33,455 nt of DNA, from IMG/VR virus record IMGVR_UViG_3300042924_001500, positions 1 to 33,455 of that record; one strand, given 5' to 3'. Numbering within the stretch: position 1 is the stretch's first letter; every line of letters begins with the position of its first letter. A program made the translations under genes and the position numbers. The notes beneath the pieces are model-generated. The model saw only the letters and a list, made by a program, of their open reading frames with translations. It was not told the origin of the DNA and did no database searches. Origin of the DNA: a virus. This document shows positions 1-8,139 of this stretch, piece by piece.

Positions 1-101
1 ACTTTTCTGAGATTATCCGCGTCAGCCCAGGCCAAAAGATCGCGGTTATTAAAGATGCTACGGTGGCTGCATCAACATTTTCTGTGACGGAGTTGGTATG
101 A
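1..101 (+). CDS. 3' end of an unidentified structural-region gene (partial)
   Basis: An open frame enters from the left edge (frame beginning at base 3) and stops at TGA 99-101, giving a 32-residue tail that ends ...STFSVTELV. The stop overlaps the next start in an ATGA arrangement, as at the following junctions, which supports a real gene end. The fragment is too short for assignment. It precedes small basic head-region genes and the head-tail adaptor, so it may belong to the capsid or head module, but that rests only on position. Confidence 0.6.
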   Translation, partial: FSEIIRVSPGQKIAVIKDATVAASTFSVTELV

Positions 102-250
102 AAACCAAAGCCGAAAAGAAGATCAGCAAGGTCATGCGCGAGTTCAAGGCTGGTGAGCTGAACTCCGGCAAGGGCGGCCCTATTGTCAAATCCAAGAAAC
201 AGGCAGTGGCCATCGCCCTGTCGCAAGCTGGAAAGGCGAAGAAAAAATGA
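98..250 (+). CDS. DUF6496-like small basic protein (50 aa)
   Basis: A 50-residue Lys-rich protein. It begins MKTKAEKKISKVMREFKAGE and continues with a Gly-Lys-Gly turn, a SKKQA stretch and an AIALSQAGKAKKK end. This order (VM-x-E-[FW]-K, then K-S-x-K-Q-A-x-A-I-A-L-S-x-A) matches my memory of the DUF6496 family, small proteins found in phages and bacteria with no established function. The charge suggests nucleic-acid binding, which is inference. Start and stop are both coupled to the neighbours by ATGA overlaps, and the gene is the first of three consecutive small basic proteins upstream of the head-tail adaptor. Confidence 0.75.
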   Translation: MKTKAEKKISKVMREFKAGELNSGKGGPIVKSKKQAVAIALSQAGKAKKK

Positions 251-399
251 AGCCCGGTCTCTACGCCAACATTAACGCCAAGCAAGCCCGCATCAAAGCG
301 GGTTCTGGCGAGAAGATGAACAAAGTCGGCTCCAAGGCTGCGCCTACCGCTGCCGACTTCAAGAAGGCGGCCAAGACAGCCAAGAAGCCCAAAAAATGA
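247..399 (+). CDS. Small basic phage protein of the 'KPGLYANINAK' type (50 aa)
   Basis: A 50-residue protein starting MKPGLYANINAKQARIKAGS, followed by an EKMNKVGSKAAPT segment and a Lys/Ala-rich tail ending KKPKK. I recall similar short proteins in marine and freshwater podophages next to capsid and adaptor genes, but know no function. Codons are clean and both ends are ATGA-coupled (start overlaps the stop at 248-250; stop overlaps the start at 396). The high Lys content and position suggest a virion-associated or DNA-binding peptide; this is inferred. Confidence 0.7.
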   Translation: MKPGLYANINAKQARIKAGSGEKMNKVGSKAAPTAADFKKAAKTAKKPKK

Positions 400-689
400 A
401 AACCCCAGCCTGGCAGCGCAAAGAAGGACAATCCAAGACCGGGGGCTTGAATGCCAAGGGTCGGGCGTCTTATAATGCGTCAACCGGAGGCGATCTCAAA
501 GCCCCCGTGAAGTCGGGCGACAACCCTAGACGGGCCTCCTTCTTAGCACGCATGGGCAATATGCCTGGGCCTGAGATGAAAGATGGTAAGCCCACCCGGC
601 TGCTCTTGTCTCTAAAGGCTTGGGGTGCATCATCCAAAGAGGACGCTAAAGCGAAAGCCAAGGCGATCTCAGCCAGGAACAAGAAATGA
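396..689 (+). CDS. DUF6321-like small basic protein (97 aa)
   Basis: A 97-residue basic protein starting MKTPAWQRKEGQSKTGGLNA. It contains the LNAKGRASYNA segment, a KSGDNPRRASFLARMG segment, PGPEMKDGKPTRL, and an Ala/Lys-rich end AKAKAISARNKK. The LNxKGRxS...RxxSFxxRM order resembles what I remember as DUF6321, a family common in phages and of unknown role. The start overlaps the previous stop (ATGA), and the end overlaps the adaptor start at 686 by 4 nt. It is the third small lysine/arginine-rich protein in a row, so the three probably act in the same structure or step. The family name is from memory. Confidence 0.7.
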   Translation: MKTPAWQRKEGQSKTGGLNAKGRASYNASTGGDLKAPVKSGDNPRRASFLARMGNMPGPEMKDGKPTRLLLSLKAWGASSKEDAKAKAKAISARNKK

Positions 690-1333
690 CCTATCTTCAA
701 CTCATCAATGATGTGCTGATCCGGCTGCGTGAAACGCAAGTCTCTACCAGCACGGAAACCACATACTCGACTTTGATTGGCAAGTTTGTCAACGACGCCA
801 AGCGCCAGATTGAAGACGCCTATGGCTGGAACGTGCTGGGCCAGACGGTCACCATCACCACGACGCCGGGCACCTACATCTATTCAATGACGGGTGCTGG
901 CCAGAAATTTCAAGTGATGGACGCGCTCAACACCACGGCAAACGTGGGCTTGCAAAACATCAGCTTTGTGCAGATGAACCGCTTCCAGAACTTGGTGCCC
1001 GCAATCAGCGGCATCCCCGAGTACTACAGCTTTGACGGCGTGGACGGCAATGGCGACACCAAGGTAGTGCTGTACGCACGCCCAGATAACGTCTACGTCC
1101 TCCCGTTTTCGTTGACCGTACCCCAAGCCACACTGTCTGCGGATAACACGTTGGTGATGGTGCCTGACGTGCTGGTTGTGCAAAGCGCCTACGCCCGTGC
1201 CTTAGTTGAGCGCGGCGAAGACGGTGGCCTAAACAGCTCCGAGGCGTACCAGCTTTACAAGGCAATGCTGGCCGATTACATTGCGCTGGAGAGCACCCGC
1301 TACCCAGAAAGCCAAGAGTTTGTCGCCATATGA
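686..1333 (+). CDS. Head-tail adaptor protein (SU10/P22 gp4-like)
   Basis: A 215-residue protein with the features of podophage head-tail adaptors. It has an N-terminal helix MTYLQLINDVLIRLRE, then a second helix carrying FVNDAKRQIEDAYGWNVL, a beta-rich middle, and a C-terminal helical region (QSAYARALVERGEDGG, then the YQLYKAMLADYIALE segment). Adaptors form the ring that joins the portal to the nozzle and closes the DNA channel. The next gene is the nozzle/hub candidate, which fits. The gene is coupled at both ends by 4-nt overlaps. P22 gp4 and the SU10 adaptor are the comparison families; the assignment rests on pattern and position. Confidence 0.75.
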   Translation: MTYLQLINDVLIRLRETQVSTSTETTYSTLIGKFVNDAKRQIEDAYGWNVLGQTVTITTTPGTYIYSMTGAGQKFQVMDALNTTANVGLQNISFVQMNRFQNLVPAISGIPEYYSFDGVDGNGDTKVVLYARPDNVYVLPFSLTVPQATLSADNTLVMVPDVLVVQSAYARALVERGEDGGLNSSEAYQLYKAMLADYIALESTRYPESQEFVAI

Positions 1334-2874
1334 GCCAAACCCTTCAGACCGCCAGCATCTCAGCGCCAGGCTTTTTTGGCCTGAACACGCAAGACTCTCC
1401 GCTAGATTTGGCGGCTGGCTTTGCTTTGGTTGCGACGAACTGCATCATCGACCAGTACGGACGCATTGGCGCTCGAAAAGGTTGGGCGCGGGTCAACTCT
1501 TCGTCTGGCGCTCTTGGGGCCAACAACGTGGGCGTCATTCACGAGCTGGTGCAATCTGACGGTACACTGACGGTCTTGTTTGCGGGCAACAACAAGCTGT
1601 TTAAATTAGACGGCTCCAACGCGGTGGTCGAGCTGACCTACGGGGGCGGGGGTACTGCGCCGACGATCACGGCCAGTAACTGGTCGGTGGCTTCGCTTAA
1701 CGGCATCACCTATTTCTTTCAGGTTGGCCACGATCCGCTAATTTTTGATCCTGCGGTCAGCACAACGACCTACCGCCGCGTCAGCGAGAAGACAGGCTAT
1801 GTCGGCACCGTGCCTGCGGGCAACATCGTGCTTTCGGCTTTTGGTCGGTTGTGGGTAGCAGACACCGCCACGGACAATGTAACAGTCTCGTTTTCTGACT
1901 TGTTGGTTGGTTACGTTTGGAGCACAGGCACATCCGGCACACTGAACATCAACCAAGTATGGCCAAACGGCGCAGACAACATCACTGGTTTGGCCGCGCA
2001 CAACAACTTTCTGATTATCTTTGGCCAGCGTCAGATTCTGGTTTATGCGGGCGCAACCACCCCGGCCACAATATCGCTGCAAGACACAGTGGGGGGCATT
2101 GGCTGCATTGCCCGTGACTCCATTCAAAGCACAGGCAAGGACGTTTTGTTTTTGTCCAACTCGGGCGTTCGGTCGTTCGCCCGCACGATCATTGAAAAGT
2201 CAGCGCCCCTGGGCGATCTGTCCAAGAACATCCGCAGCGACTTTATGGGTATCGTGGCTGGCGAGACGTTGGCCAACATCAAGACAGTCTATTCCGAGTC
2301 TGAGGCGTTCTACCTGTTGACGCTGCCTTCGGTCAAGGAAGTGTACTGTTTTGACACCCGCGTGCAGTTGCAAGATGGATCGTTTCGCGTCACTACCTGG
2401 AACTCAATTGAGCCAACAGCATTGCTGTCAAAACGCAACGGCGATCTGTTAATTGGCAAGAACGGCTACATTGGAAAGTACAGCACTTACCAAGACCACG
2501 CATCGGCCTACCGAATGCAGTACTTTACCAACCATGCTGATCTTGGCAACGCCAATGTCACGTCGCTGCTCAAACGATTGAAGGTGGTGGTGATCGGCGG
2601 CACAAATCAGTTTCTCACGCTCAAGTGGGGTTTTGACTTCAGCAGCAATTACCTGTCTGCCAACGCGCTGATTCCACTTCAAGGCGTCTCCGAATACAAC
2701 ATCGGCGAATATGGCGTTGCTCAGTATTCTGATGGCGTGGCCTTGCAAACTTTGTCTGTCAACGCAAGCGGCAGCGGTAAAATTGTGCAAACGGGCTACG
2801 AGTCCAACATCAGCGGCGCGCCGCTGTCGATTCAACGGATTGAAATTCAGTCCAAAGACGGGAAAATGTCATGA
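1330..2874 (+). CDS. Tail nozzle / hub protein (T7 gp12- or P22 gp10-like)
   Basis: A 514-residue beta-rich protein. The N-terminus (GFFGLNTQDSPLDLAAGFAL, then ATNCIIDQYGRIGARKGW) is the typical opening of short-tail nozzle and stabilisation proteins, in which a segment listing strain and orientation residues leads into a beta-propeller. Aromatic and Gly-rich strands recur over the whole length (for example ITYFFQVGHDPLIF and IIFGQRQILVYAG). In this family the protein forms the hexameric lower tail tube, or plug, below the adaptor. Its place directly after the adaptor and before the appendage/fibre genes supports that role. T7 gp12 and P22 gp10 cannot be told apart from this sequence alone. 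Confidence 0.7.
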   Translation: MSQTLQTASISAPGFFGLNTQDSPLDLAAGFALVATNCIIDQYGRIGARKGWARVNSSSGALGANNVGVIHELVQSDGTLTVLFAGNNKLFKLDGSNAVVELTYGGGGTAPTITASNWSVASLNGITYFFQVGHDPLIFDPAVSTTTYRRVSEKTGYVGTVPAGNIVLSAFGRLWVADTATDNVTVSFSDLLVGYVWSTGTSGTLNINQVWPNGADNITGLAAHNNFLIIFGQRQILVYAGATTPATISLQDTVGGIGCIARDSIQSTGKDVLFLSNSGVRSFARTIIEKSAPLGDLSKNIRSDFMGIVAGETLANIKTVYSESEAFYLLTLPSVKEVYCFDTRVQLQDGSFRVTTWNSIEPTALLSKRNGDLLIGKNGYIGKYSTYQDHASAYRMQYFTNHADLGNANVTSLLKRLKVVVIGGTNQFLTLKWGFDFSSNYLSANALIPLQGVSEYNIGEYGVAQYSDGVALQTLSVNASGSGKIVQTGYESNISGAPLSIQRIEIQSKDGKMS

Positions 2875-3485
2875 GTAATTACACGCCCAGCACAAACTTT
2901 GCCACCAAAGACGCGCTGCCGTCTGGCGATCCACTGAAGATTGTTAAAGGCACTGAAATCAACACGGAATTTGTTGACATTGCCACGGCTATCTCGACCA
3001 AGCAAGATTCAGATGCGGCGGTCAATCTTAGCGCCGCGCAGACCATCACAGGGACAAAGACCTTTAGCGGCTCATCTAGCACTCTGGCGTTGGTGCTCAA
3101 CGACGCAGCAGAAGTGGCTACGGTCTCGGCCACCGCAGCTACAGGCACGATCAACTACGACATCACTAGCCAGTCGGTGCTGTTCTACACTTCCAACGCA
3201 TCCGCAAACTGGACCGTGAACTTGCGCGCCTCTAGCGGTACAAGCCTCAACACAATCATGAGTGTGGGCCAATCCATGACCGTGGCTTTTCTTGTGACGC
3301 AAGGCACTACGGCGTACTACAACAGCGCCGTGCAGGTGGACGGCACCTCCGTGACCCCAAAATGGCAAGGCGGCTCGGCCCCTTCCTCTGGTAACGTGTC
3401 CAGCGTGGACGCGTACGCTTACACAATTATCAAGACTGCCTCGGCCACTTTCACGGTGCTGGCTTCTTTGACGCAGTTTAAGTAG
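2871..3485 (+). CDS. Tail appendage / fibre-adaptor protein
   Basis: A 204-residue protein with an N-terminal module NYTPSTNFATKDALPSGD, then LKIVKGTEINTEFVDIATA. I recognise this as a recurring opening of tail-appendage proteins in aquatic podophages. The rest is Ser/Thr/Ala-rich beta sequence (TITGTKTFSGSSSTLALVLN; NASANWTVNLRASSG). No catalytic motif is visible. The start is ATGA-coupled to the nozzle gene, and a glycine-rich adhesin follows 8 bp downstream. A role joining the adhesin to the tail, or as a short spike, is inferred from context. Confidence 0.6.
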   Translation: MSNYTPSTNFATKDALPSGDPLKIVKGTEINTEFVDIATAISTKQDSDAAVNLSAAQTITGTKTFSGSSSTLALVLNDAAEVATVSATAATGTINYDITSQSVLFYTSNASANWTVNLRASSGTSLNTIMSVGQSMTVAFLVTQGTTAYYNSAVQVDGTSVTPKWQGGSAPSSGNVSSVDAYAYTIIKTASATFTVLASLTQFK

Positions 3486-3493
3486 GAGTAAGA

Positions 3494-4360
3494 ATGCCTT
3501 TAGCTTCCACGTTCGGCGCTGCATCGGCTCGCGGCTTTGGCTTTTTGTCAGGCAGTCTCCTGCTGAATGTCGAGTACCTGCTTGTAGCTGGCGGGGCCGG
3601 GGGCAATCTTGTGTTCGGCGCTACGGCGGGCGGTGGTGGTGGTGGTGGCGCGGGCGGGTACAAATCGGCTACGGCTGCTCTAACGGGGGCCAACACAATC
3701 TCTATCGGCGCGGGCGGCGATTACAACTCCAATGGAAGCAACAGCTCCATATCAGGGGCAAATTTATCTAATTCGGTGCTTGGCGGGGCCAGTTCTGGGA
3801 CAGGCGGTTCTGGGGCTGGTGGCTCTTTTAGCAGTCCCACAGGCACATTGGGTACGGCGGGGCAGGGCAGCAACGGCGGTAATGCCTACACTGCTGGCGG
3901 CGCAGACCACAGTGGTGGCGGCGGTGGTGGCGGTAAGAATGCCGTAGGATCGGCGGGCAGTGCTGGAGGTTCCAGCGTCAACGGCGGCAACGGCGGTAAC
4001 GGTCTTGCTTGGCTTGACGGCGTCACATACGGCGGTGGTGGCGGTGGTGGCGCGAATGCAGCCTCTGGCAGTTCATTTACACCAACAATCAGCACTGGCG
4101 GCACAGGTGGCGGTGGTAACGGCGGCAGGTCCAAAGGGTCTGGTTTTGTTGATTTACAAACAAACGGAACGGCAAACAGAGGCGGTGGTGGTGGCGGTAA
4201 CTCTGAATTCTCAGGCAACGTCGCAGGTAGCGGTGGTTCTGGCATTGTGATTATTCGATACTTGAGCGGAGTGCAAAAAGCGTCAGGTGGCACCGTTACT
4301 ACGGCTGGCGGGTACTACTACCACACGTTCACTTCTTCAGGCACGTTCACTGTTTCTTGA
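3494..4360 (+). CDS. Glycine-rich tail adhesin
   Basis: A 288-residue protein in which roughly residues 30-260 are dominated by Gly runs, up to seven in a row, spaced by Ala, Ser and Asn. The N-terminus is MPLASTFGAASARGFGF and the C-terminus is a beta-rich segment ending YYYHTFTSSGTFTVS. Gly-rich receptor-binding tips built from packed polyglycine-II helices are known in the gp38 adhesins of T-even-like phages such as S16. The sequence resembles that architecture, but homology is not shown. A good RBS (GGAG, 6 nt before ATG) sets the start. The gene lies between the appendage protein and a fibre-associated protein, as expected for a host-range determinant. Confidence 0.65.
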   Translation: MPLASTFGAASARGFGFLSGSLLLNVEYLLVAGGAGGNLVFGATAGGGGGGGAGGYKSATAALTGANTISIGAGGDYNSNGSNSSISGANLSNSVLGGASSGTGGSGAGGSFSSPTGTLGTAGQGSNGGNAYTAGGADHSGGGGGGGKNAVGSAGSAGGSSVNGGNGGNGLAWLDGVTYGGGGGGGANAASGSSFTPTISTGGTGGGGNGGRSKGSGFVDLQTNGTANRGGGGGGNSEFSGNVAGSGGSGIVIIRYLSGVQKASGGTVTTAGGYYYHTFTSSGTFTVS

Positions 4361-4366
4361 GGCAAC

Positions 4367-4681
4367 ATGGCACACTTTGCACAAATCAACGAAGACGGGC
4401 TTGTCACGCAAGTGCTGGTGATTGACCAAGCGACTTTGGATACGGGGCTTTGGGGTTCTGTAGAGTCGTGGGTTCAGACCAGCTACAACACGCATGGCGG
4501 CGTCTACTACACCCCTAACACGGCTGTACCAGACGCAGATCAGACCAAAGCGTTGCGTAAGAATTTTGCCTCTGTCGGCTTCACATATGACGCCGACCGC
4601 GACGCGTTTATCCCGCCACAACCCGCAGGGGATGGATGGGTACTTGACGAGTTTTCATGTTCGTGGGTGCAATCCACATGA
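4367..4681 (+). CDS. Fibre-associated small protein (tail-fibre assembly-like)
   Basis: A 104-residue protein starting MAHFAQINEDGLVTQVLVID. It has a central VQTSYNTHGGVYY segment and a C-terminal FTYDADRDAFIPPQP, then WVLDEFSCSW. The order 'HFA...VLVID...QTSYN...R.N.A..G.TYD..RDAFI.P.P...W.LDE..C.W' is one I recall from many cyanophage and pelagiphage proteins encoded beside tail fibres. They are often annotated as fibre assembly or structural proteins, without firm function. The gene follows the Gly-rich adhesin by 6 bp with GAGG in the RBS position. Confidence 0.65.
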   Translation: MAHFAQINEDGLVTQVLVIDQATLDTGLWGSVESWVQTSYNTHGGVYYTPNTAVPDADQTKALRKNFASVGFTYDADRDAFIPPQPAGDGWVLDEFSCSWVQST

Positions 4682-4737
4682 GCAGGTTTTCCTTGGGACA
4701 CGCAGTGGCCTGACGCACCCTTTTAAGGAGAGAAATT

Positions 4738-4848
4738 ATGTGGGATTACGGTAAGTTTATTGAGGCTCTGAAGTCTGGCGACGCAAACTACGCAGCCGAG
4801 TTGGATGTAGTCGCCTATACATCCAACGCACTGAAAGTGAAGGTCTGA
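4738..4848 (+). CDS. 36-residue phage protein
   Basis: An ATG at 4738 is preceded by a near-perfect Shine-Dalgarno AAGGAG (4725-4730) with a 7-nt spacer, the strongest RBS in this part of the operon. The product is MWDYGKFIEALKSGDANYAA followed by 16 residues ending ALKVKV. The next gene starts 2 nt after the stop, so the gene fits the operon. Composition is normal and no membrane segment is visible. Function is unknown. Its place between the fibre genes and the ejection proteins suggests a structural or assembly role, but nothing in the sequence demonstrates it. Confidence 0.65.
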   Translation: MWDYGKFIEALKSGDANYAAELDVVAYTSNALKVKV

Positions 4849-4849
4849 T

Positions 4850-6862
4850 ATGGCATATTCATGGGATCAAGCCTACGGGGCATACGCCGATTCACTTAGG
4901 GCTGGCAATGTTACCAACGAAAGAATACAAGAGCTTTACGGGGATTTAAGCCCAACTTTTGCCGCGAACATTATCAAAATCAAATCTGATATTGACGGTC
5001 AAAAGAAGGCGGGTACGGCGGATTATTGGGGCGCGGGTAATCTTGCGTCGCCTGATTCGGCGGCTTGGGACGGCGCATTTCGGTTGGCCGAAAAAGGTGT
5101 TGGTTCGTTATACGACCTAAGGCAACAAGATGGTGTGACTGTCAACACTAAGACAGGAGAGCCATTGGTTGGTTTTGGTAATGCCTACAACCATGATCTT
5201 GACTTTAACCTAGCGTTCAACGAAGCTGGGGTACCCATCCTGACGGCGTCCAACCAATCTAGTGAATGGGTTTCCAAGTACCGCGCACCTTTAACAGCGG
5301 CAGCTTTGCTTGCCGCCGGAATCTATGGGCCTGAGTTGCTTGCGGGTGCAGGTGCTGCTGGCGGCGCTGGCGCGGGTGCTGCGGGTGCTGCTGAACTTGG
5401 TGCTGGCGGGCTGCTTAGCGGTGCAGGTACTGCGGGCGCAGGAACTGGCTTGGGTACTGGCATAACCGCAGGTGCAAGCGGACTTGGCATCAATGCGGCT
5501 GGCGCAAGCGGGCTTGGCATTAACGCAGGCGCAGGTCTGACAGGCACTGGTGTCTTGACTGGCTCTACGCTTGGCACAGGGTTGCTGGGTACAGGCGCTG
5601 CTGGCCTAGCTGGCTTAACAGGCACAGGCGTCTTAACTGGCTCGACGCTCGGCACAGGGCTGCTTGGCACAACAAGCACAGGCGCGCTGACTGGCACAGG
5701 CATTTTGACTGGCTCTGAGTTGGGCACAGCGTTGCTGGGCACTGGCCCCGGTACTGCGGCTACAGTTGGCGGCGTAGGCGGCACTTTGGGCGCGAACTTA
5801 GGCACGGGCGCGCTGAATACGGGCATAAGCACGGGCGCAGGCAGCGCGGTGTCAAGCGCGGTTAACGCGGCAGCAGGTGCTGGTGCTGGTGCAGGTGCTG
5901 GCACAAAAATACCCAGCTCCCTTCTCTCAGGTGGTTTGACTACCGCTGCGGGCTTGTTCCAGTCAGCCGAAGATCGTGCGGCAGCCGAGGCGGCTGCTGC
6001 CAGCATCAACGCTGCCACGAAGCAAGCAGTGCAGGGCGCGCAGTTCCGGCCTATCGGTACGACAACGCGCTTCGGCTCGTCGCAGTTTGGCTACGACCCT
6101 ACAACGGGTCAGATGACCAGCGCGGGCTACCAACTCAGCCCCGAGGCGCGAGCAGCGCAAGACCGTTTTGCGGCGCTGGCAAACGCGGGCATCACGCAAG
6201 TCGAAGGCGCGCAGGCGCAGTTCGCGCCTTTGCAAACTGGTGCGCAGAGTCTGTTCAACTTGGGTAACCAGTACCTTGCGCAGTCGCCGCAAGATGTAGC
6301 GCAGAACTACATCAACCAACAGATGGCGCTCTTGCAGCCTGGTCGTGAGCTTGAACTGGCCAACTTGCAAAACAGGTTGCAGCAGCAAGGCCGTGGCGGT
6401 CTGTCCGTGGCGCAAGGCGGCGCTTTTGGTGCAACGACACCTGAGTTGCAAGCGTTGTTCAACGCCCGCGCTCAACAAGAGGCGCTACTTGCGGCGAACG
6501 CCCAGCAAGCAGGCCAGCAAAACGTCGCGTTTGGCGCAGGTCTGCTCGGCACGGGCGCTCAGACTCTGGGCAATTACTATTCGGGCCAGCAAGCCGCGTA
6601 TGCGCCTTACACTAACGCAATGAGCCAGGTCACAGGCCTTGAGACCGCAGGTCAGCAACCGTTTGCGTTAAGCACTGGCTTGGCAAACCAAGTGTCTACC
6701 GCAGGCGCAAGGGCAGGTGAGCTCGGCTTGAGAGGCGCTGGCTCTGCCGCTAACATCACGACAGGCCGTGCGGCTACAACCGACCCGTTTGCTCAACTGC
6801 TGGCGGGGTTAGGTAGTAATTCTGGCGTTGCCACTGGCATCGCAAACCTCTTTGGGAGATAA
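4850..6862 (+). CDS. Large internal virion / ejection protein A (670 aa)
   Basis: A 670-residue protein in three parts. An acidic-aromatic N-terminal domain (1-145) carries WDQAYGAYADSLRAGN. A long Ala/Gly/Leu/Thr-rich low-complexity stretch (about 146-370) contains perfect and near-perfect tandem repeats. A Gln/Ala-rich helical C-terminal part (about 375-670) includes LQNRLQQQGRGG. Hydrophobic Gly/Ala-rich plus helical proteins downstream of the tail genes are typical of podophage ejection proteins (P22 gp7/gp16/gp20 or T7 gp14-16), which leave the capsid with the DNA and form a channel across the envelope. No enzymatic motif is visible. Two more large proteins of similar character follow. 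The class call is by composition and position, not homology. Confidence 0.6.
   Translation: MAYSWDQAYGAYADSLRAGNVTNERIQELYGDLSPTFAANIIKIKSDIDGQKKAGTADYWGAGNLASPDSAAWDGAFRLAEKGVGSLYDLRQQDGVTVNTKTGEPLVGFGNAYNHDLDFNLAFNEAGVPILTASNQSSEWVSKYRAPLTAAALLAAGIYGPELLAGAGAAGGAGAGAAGAAELGAGGLLSGAGTAGAGTGLGTGITAGASGLGINAAGASGLGINAGAGLTGTGVLTGSTLGTGLLGTGAAGLAGLTGTGVLTGSTLGTGLLGTTSTGALTGTGILTGSELGTALLGTGPGTAATVGGVGGTLGANLGTGALNTGISTGAGSAVSSAVNAAAGAGAGAGAGTKIPSSLLSGGLTTAAGLFQSAEDRAAAEAAAASINAATKQAVQGAQFRPIGTTTRFGSSQFGYDPTTGQMTSAGYQLSPEARAAQDRFAALANAGITQVEGAQAQFAPLQTGAQSLFNLGNQYLAQSPQDVAQNYINQQMALLQPGRELELANLQNRLQQQGRGGLSVAQGGAFGATTPELQALFNARAQQEALLAANAQQAGQQNVAFGAGLLGTGAQTLGNYYSGQQAAYAPYTNAMSQVTGLETAGQQPFALSTGLANQVSTAGARAGELGLRGAGSAANITTGRAATTDPFAQLLAGLGSNSGVATGIANLFGR
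5468..5743 (+). repeat. In-frame tandem repeats in ejection protein A
   Basis: Two repeat families lie head to tail. AGASGLGINA occurs twice in succession (residues 207-216 and 217-226, bases 5468-5527). A 19-residue unit LTGTGVLTGSTLGTGLLGT occurs at residues 230-248 and 256-274, and diverged (LTGTGILTGSELGTALLGT) at 280-298. These correspond to bases 5537-5593, 5615-5671 and 5687-5743. The first two copies of the 19-mer are identical in protein but differ at synonymous sites, which argues for selection on the protein rather than very recent duplication. Confidence 0.85.
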
Positions 6863-6863
6863 C

Positions 6864-8135
6864 ATGGCTGAAATCGTAGGGAGTTTGTTCGGCATCACGC
6901 CCGACTTGTACGAACGTCAACTGGCTGCGCAAGACCAAGCGCGGGCCATTCAGATGGCTGGTCTAGAGCCAGGCGTGCGCGGCGCGGCGATGATCCAATA
7001 CGGCGCATCTCAGCTTGGTCGCGGCATCGGTAGCCTGTTGGGTGGCCAAGACCCACAGTTGCAGCTCATCAGCGCCCGCAACCAAATCGCTCGTCAGATC
7101 GACCCAAGCAACCCAGAGTCGTTCATGAACGGCGCGCAGATGCTTGCGCAGATGGGCGACATGCAAGGCGCGAACGCTCTGGCCGACGCTGGCCGTAAGG
7201 CCCAGGCCGAGCTGGCCTTGGTTGGCCAGCGTAATGCAGCCGCGAAAGCGTCCATAGCTCAAGCAAACCGCGAGCGCGAGCCGCGCGCTGCGCCTACGAC
7301 CACTGAATTAACCAACGCGCGCGCTATTGCAGCTCTGGCCGGGCCTGAAGGCTCGCCAGAGTACATTACCGCGTTTAACAACGAGTACGGACGCTTGACC
7401 GCGCCCAAAGATGCCAAAGGCCCAGCGTTTGGCACCGACCGCGAGGCTGTCTCCGCAGAGGTCTACAACAAGTCGTTTGCGCAGCTCACACCTACTGAGC
7501 GTGCTGTGGTCAACAAGCGCGTCGAAGATGAACAAAACCGCAAGGCCAAAGCAGGTGCAACAACGCTTGCGCTGCCAGGCGAAAAAGCACTGGTGGACAT
7601 TCCTAAGTTCCGTAACGACGTTCAAAAAACCATTGAACCTCAGTCCAAGGCTGTGTTTGCCGCCGACAACGCCCTGACCAACATTCAAGACTCCATCGAC
7701 ACTGGCAACTTTGCGTCGTACCGCGCCGCGCAGGTGCAGTTCGCCAAGGCCATCGCTGGCGCTGGTGATTTGAGCCAGAAAGAGCTGAAGGCGGCCGGGG
7801 CTGACCCAGCCTTGCTGGGCGGCACGGCCGACTACATATCCACTTTGTTCTCGTCAACGCCTACGCTGGACACGCAGAACAAGATCAAACGTACCTTGCA
7901 AGCGATCAAGAAGGTGTCCACCGACAAGGCCAACGCCGAGATCGAGAGCCAGCGCAAGATCGCGCTGCGCAACAAAGGTTATGACCCTGCCGCTGTCAAT
8001 GAGGCGCTGAACTTCCCTGAGTTCTCTGCCGCGCCTGCGGCTGCGGCTGTTGCGCCTCAAACCGCTACTAACCCAAAGACCGGGCAGCGTATTATGTCTA
8101 CCGACGGCGGCAAAACATGGACCCCAGTGAGGTAA
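6864..8135 (+). CDS. Internal virion / ejection protein B (423 aa)
   Basis: The start is taken at ATG 6864 (MAEIVGSLFG), 1 nt after the preceding TAA, with GGGAGA upstream. An upstream in-frame ATG at 6828 lies inside the previous gene and has no RBS. The 423-residue product is strongly helical and rich in Ala, Gln and Arg (ERQLAAQDQARAIQMAG; MNGAQMLAQMGDMQGANALA). A long coiled region follows, and it ends in a short module KTGQRIMSTDGGKTWTPVR. It has no catalytic signature. Position between two other large Ala-rich proteins suggests a member of the ejection-protein set or an internal scaffold of the DNA-delivery channel. This is inferred from context. Confidence 0.6.
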   Translation: MAEIVGSLFGITPDLYERQLAAQDQARAIQMAGLEPGVRGAAMIQYGASQLGRGIGSLLGGQDPQLQLISARNQIARQIDPSNPESFMNGAQMLAQMGDMQGANALADAGRKAQAELALVGQRNAAAKASIAQANREREPRAAPTTTELTNARAIAALAGPEGSPEYITAFNNEYGRLTAPKDAKGPAFGTDREAVSAEVYNKSFAQLTPTERAVVNKRVEDEQNRKAKAGATTLALPGEKALVDIPKFRNDVQKTIEPQSKAVFAADNALTNIQDSIDTGNFASYRAAQVQFAKAIAGAGDLSQKELKAAGADPALLGGTADYISTLFSSTPTLDTQNKIKRTLQAIKKVSTDKANAEIESQRKIALRNKGYDPAAVNEALNFPEFSAAPAAAAVAPQTATNPKTGQRIMSTDGGKTWTPVR

Positions 8136-8139
8136 CAGC

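Noticed and set aside
3886-4293. A poly-Pro-rich minus-strand frame
   Set aside because: Complement of the polyglycine codons of the adhesin; no start signal.
5323-6018. A Pro/Ala-rich minus-strand frame
   Set aside because: Complement of the Gly/Ala/Thr repeats of ejection protein A; the composition is a mirror of the repeats.
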